Shown here: piece after piece, positions 63,130 to 64,000 of the stretch
How the letters are laid out: each line of letters opens with the position of its first letter
Numbering within the stretch: position 1 is the first letter of the stretch
Assembly (NCBI GenBank): GCA_011503125.2
Contig: WWBZ02000051.1
Location: 3,720,001-3,784,000 of the forward strand
Reading direction: 5' to 3'
From: Botryosphaeria dothidea
Lineage: Eukaryota > Ascomycota > Dothideomycetes > Botryosphaeriales > Botryosphaeriaceae
Length of the DNA: 64,000 nucleotides
Made by a program: the position numbers and the translations under genes
Notes under the pieces: generated by a model
What the model saw: only the letters and a program-made list of their open reading frames with translations
What the model was told of the DNA's origin: nothing
Database searches by the model: none

Positions 63130-63850
63130 TGCGAAGGATGAAGAGATGGATTTCTGCTTGCCGAGGGAGGAGGATCGGGAGTTGGTTTTCAAATGGGTTT
63201 AAGACTCAGTTGGCCCCCGCACTAGATGCTTATCAGCAACAAGCACCCAGGGCCAAGTGGCAGTGCAGCTGTGCCGCACCAAACACCTTGCATCCTTCGC
63301 GCTCCGGATCCCTGATCGCATGAAAATTAAGAAACGCAGTCGGGCAACACTAACAGCGTAAGGCAGCCAGCCGAAGCGAGAAGTGCCGCATTGTTGCAAT
63401 ATTTGGACATGCAGGAACGAAGGCCAACATCACGCGAGTCAATGATGAACGGCTGCGCTGAAAGAAACATGTGAGCCACAAGACCAAACGGGCATCATTT
63501 GAAACGAGCTGTGGGAGTTACACCGTGTTGCTACCATTTTTGGACCAGGGAGTCGCTGCGACGGAAACCCAGAACACGGCAAAACGCTTGACTGCTTCCT
63601 TCCACAACTCCACGAACCACAGTTGACTTTGCACAACTTCACAAGCCAGAGCTGAGAAAGGATTTCTCAAAAGTACCAAAAATGGAAAAAATTGAAAGAA
63701 TTCCAACACAACCCGTGTGTTGCAGACGAGAGGGATGAGTGCGGCTTGTGTCTTGTGTATCTGTCCTTGCACTGGTGAATCTTCCAGTAGTATAAATCAG
63801 AGACTGGGAATTCAGAATGCTGATGTCAAACAACAGCAATTGAATCCATC
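63130..63850. other. Divergent intergenic region
   Basis: Holds the promoters of the ankyrin gene (minus) and of the secreted-protein gene starting at 63851 (plus); AGTATAAAT near 63788 is a good TATA candidate for the latter, about 60 bp upstream of its ATG. No gene supported. Confidence 0.5.
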
Positions 63851-63958
63851 ATGAGAAAGTCACTTCTGCTCTCACTCGTCTCTCTCTGGGCGTCCTCCAC
63901 CTCTGCGGGGAACTGCTTCTCCTCGCCTAGAGACCCTCAAGGTGAACCTGATGACAAT
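63851..63958 (+). CDS. First exon of a small secreted protein, cut by the window edge
   Basis: ATG at 63851 (context ATCATGAG) encodes a signal peptide (MRKSLLLSLVSLWASSTSAG) and the start of a mature chain (NCFSSPRDPQGEPDDN), then a GTAAGA donor at 63959. The exon has 36 whole codons (phase 0). The rest lies outside the window. A TATA element about 60 bp upstream supports it. Family not recognisable from this part. Confidence 0.6.
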
Positions 63959-64000
63959 GTAAGATCCACCATGTCATCCTTGCGTTAATCTGGACTGATG

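Noticed and set aside
1..64000. tRNA, rRNA, CRISPR and autonomous transposon genes
   Set aside because: Scanned by eye for T-loop sequences, regular spacer arrays, transposase or reverse-transcriptase motifs; none convincing. Not a substitute for a computed search.

Overview
The window looks like nuclear DNA of a filamentous ascomycete (Pezizomycotina; a Dothideomycete-like fungus is my guess, unproven). The grounds are short GT-AG introns of about 50-60 bp with CTAAC/CTGAC-type branch sites, ACCATGG-like start contexts, GC-rich coding exons separated by AT-richer gene-poor gaps, and fungal families: GH7 cellobiohydrolase, a DUF6604-like protein, CbbX-type triple AAA+ ATPase, PAN-repeat exoprotein, secreted haem peroxidase and a fungal P450. 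I saw no rRNA, tRNA, CRISPR array, autonomous transposon or prokaryote-like operon.

Layout. 0-5 kb: the 3' end of an unknown gene, three small single-pass membrane proteins on the minus strand, and a two-exon F-box-like gene. 5-11 kb: a RING-finger protein, a disordered protein ending in a CaaX-like box, and a five-exon GH7 cellobiohydrolase without cellulose-binding module. 11-20 kb: an 871-residue helical protein of unknown function, a gene-poor stretch of 3 kb, and three unrecognised small proteins, two of them membrane proteins. 20-25 kb: a five-exon gene for a 1476-residue protein. 25-29 kb: a decayed ankyrin/STAND-like gene and a small gene broken by an in-frame stop. 29-33 kb: a six-exon triple AAA+ ATPase. 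35-39 kb: a gene with several frame changes and a DUF6604-like gene.

39-49 kb is the metabolic core. A cytochrome P450 with a ubiquitin-like N-terminal extension in place of a membrane anchor is transcribed head to head with a fused cytochrome b5/cytochrome b5 reductase. The pair looks like a monooxygenase with its own NADH-driven electron donor and is the best candidate for an undescribed system here. Next to it lies a fusion of 3-hydroxyacyl-CoA dehydrogenase with a YWTD-type beta-propeller.

50-64 kb is dominated by secreted products: a small secreted protein whose expected start codon is ATA and which has a GC-AG intron, a plant-type haem peroxidase with a possible frame break, a 1584-residue PAN-repeat exoprotein, an effector-like gene broken by one stop codon, an ankyrin protein, and the first exon of another secreted protein at the right edge. 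Three copies of an 80-90 bp palindrome (46.3, 53.9 and 61.0 kb) sit between these genes and look like a small non-autonomous fold-back or MITE-type element.

Exon boundaries were worked out by hand from splice signals and reading-frame continuity. Phases add up to whole codons in every multi-exon gene given as complete.
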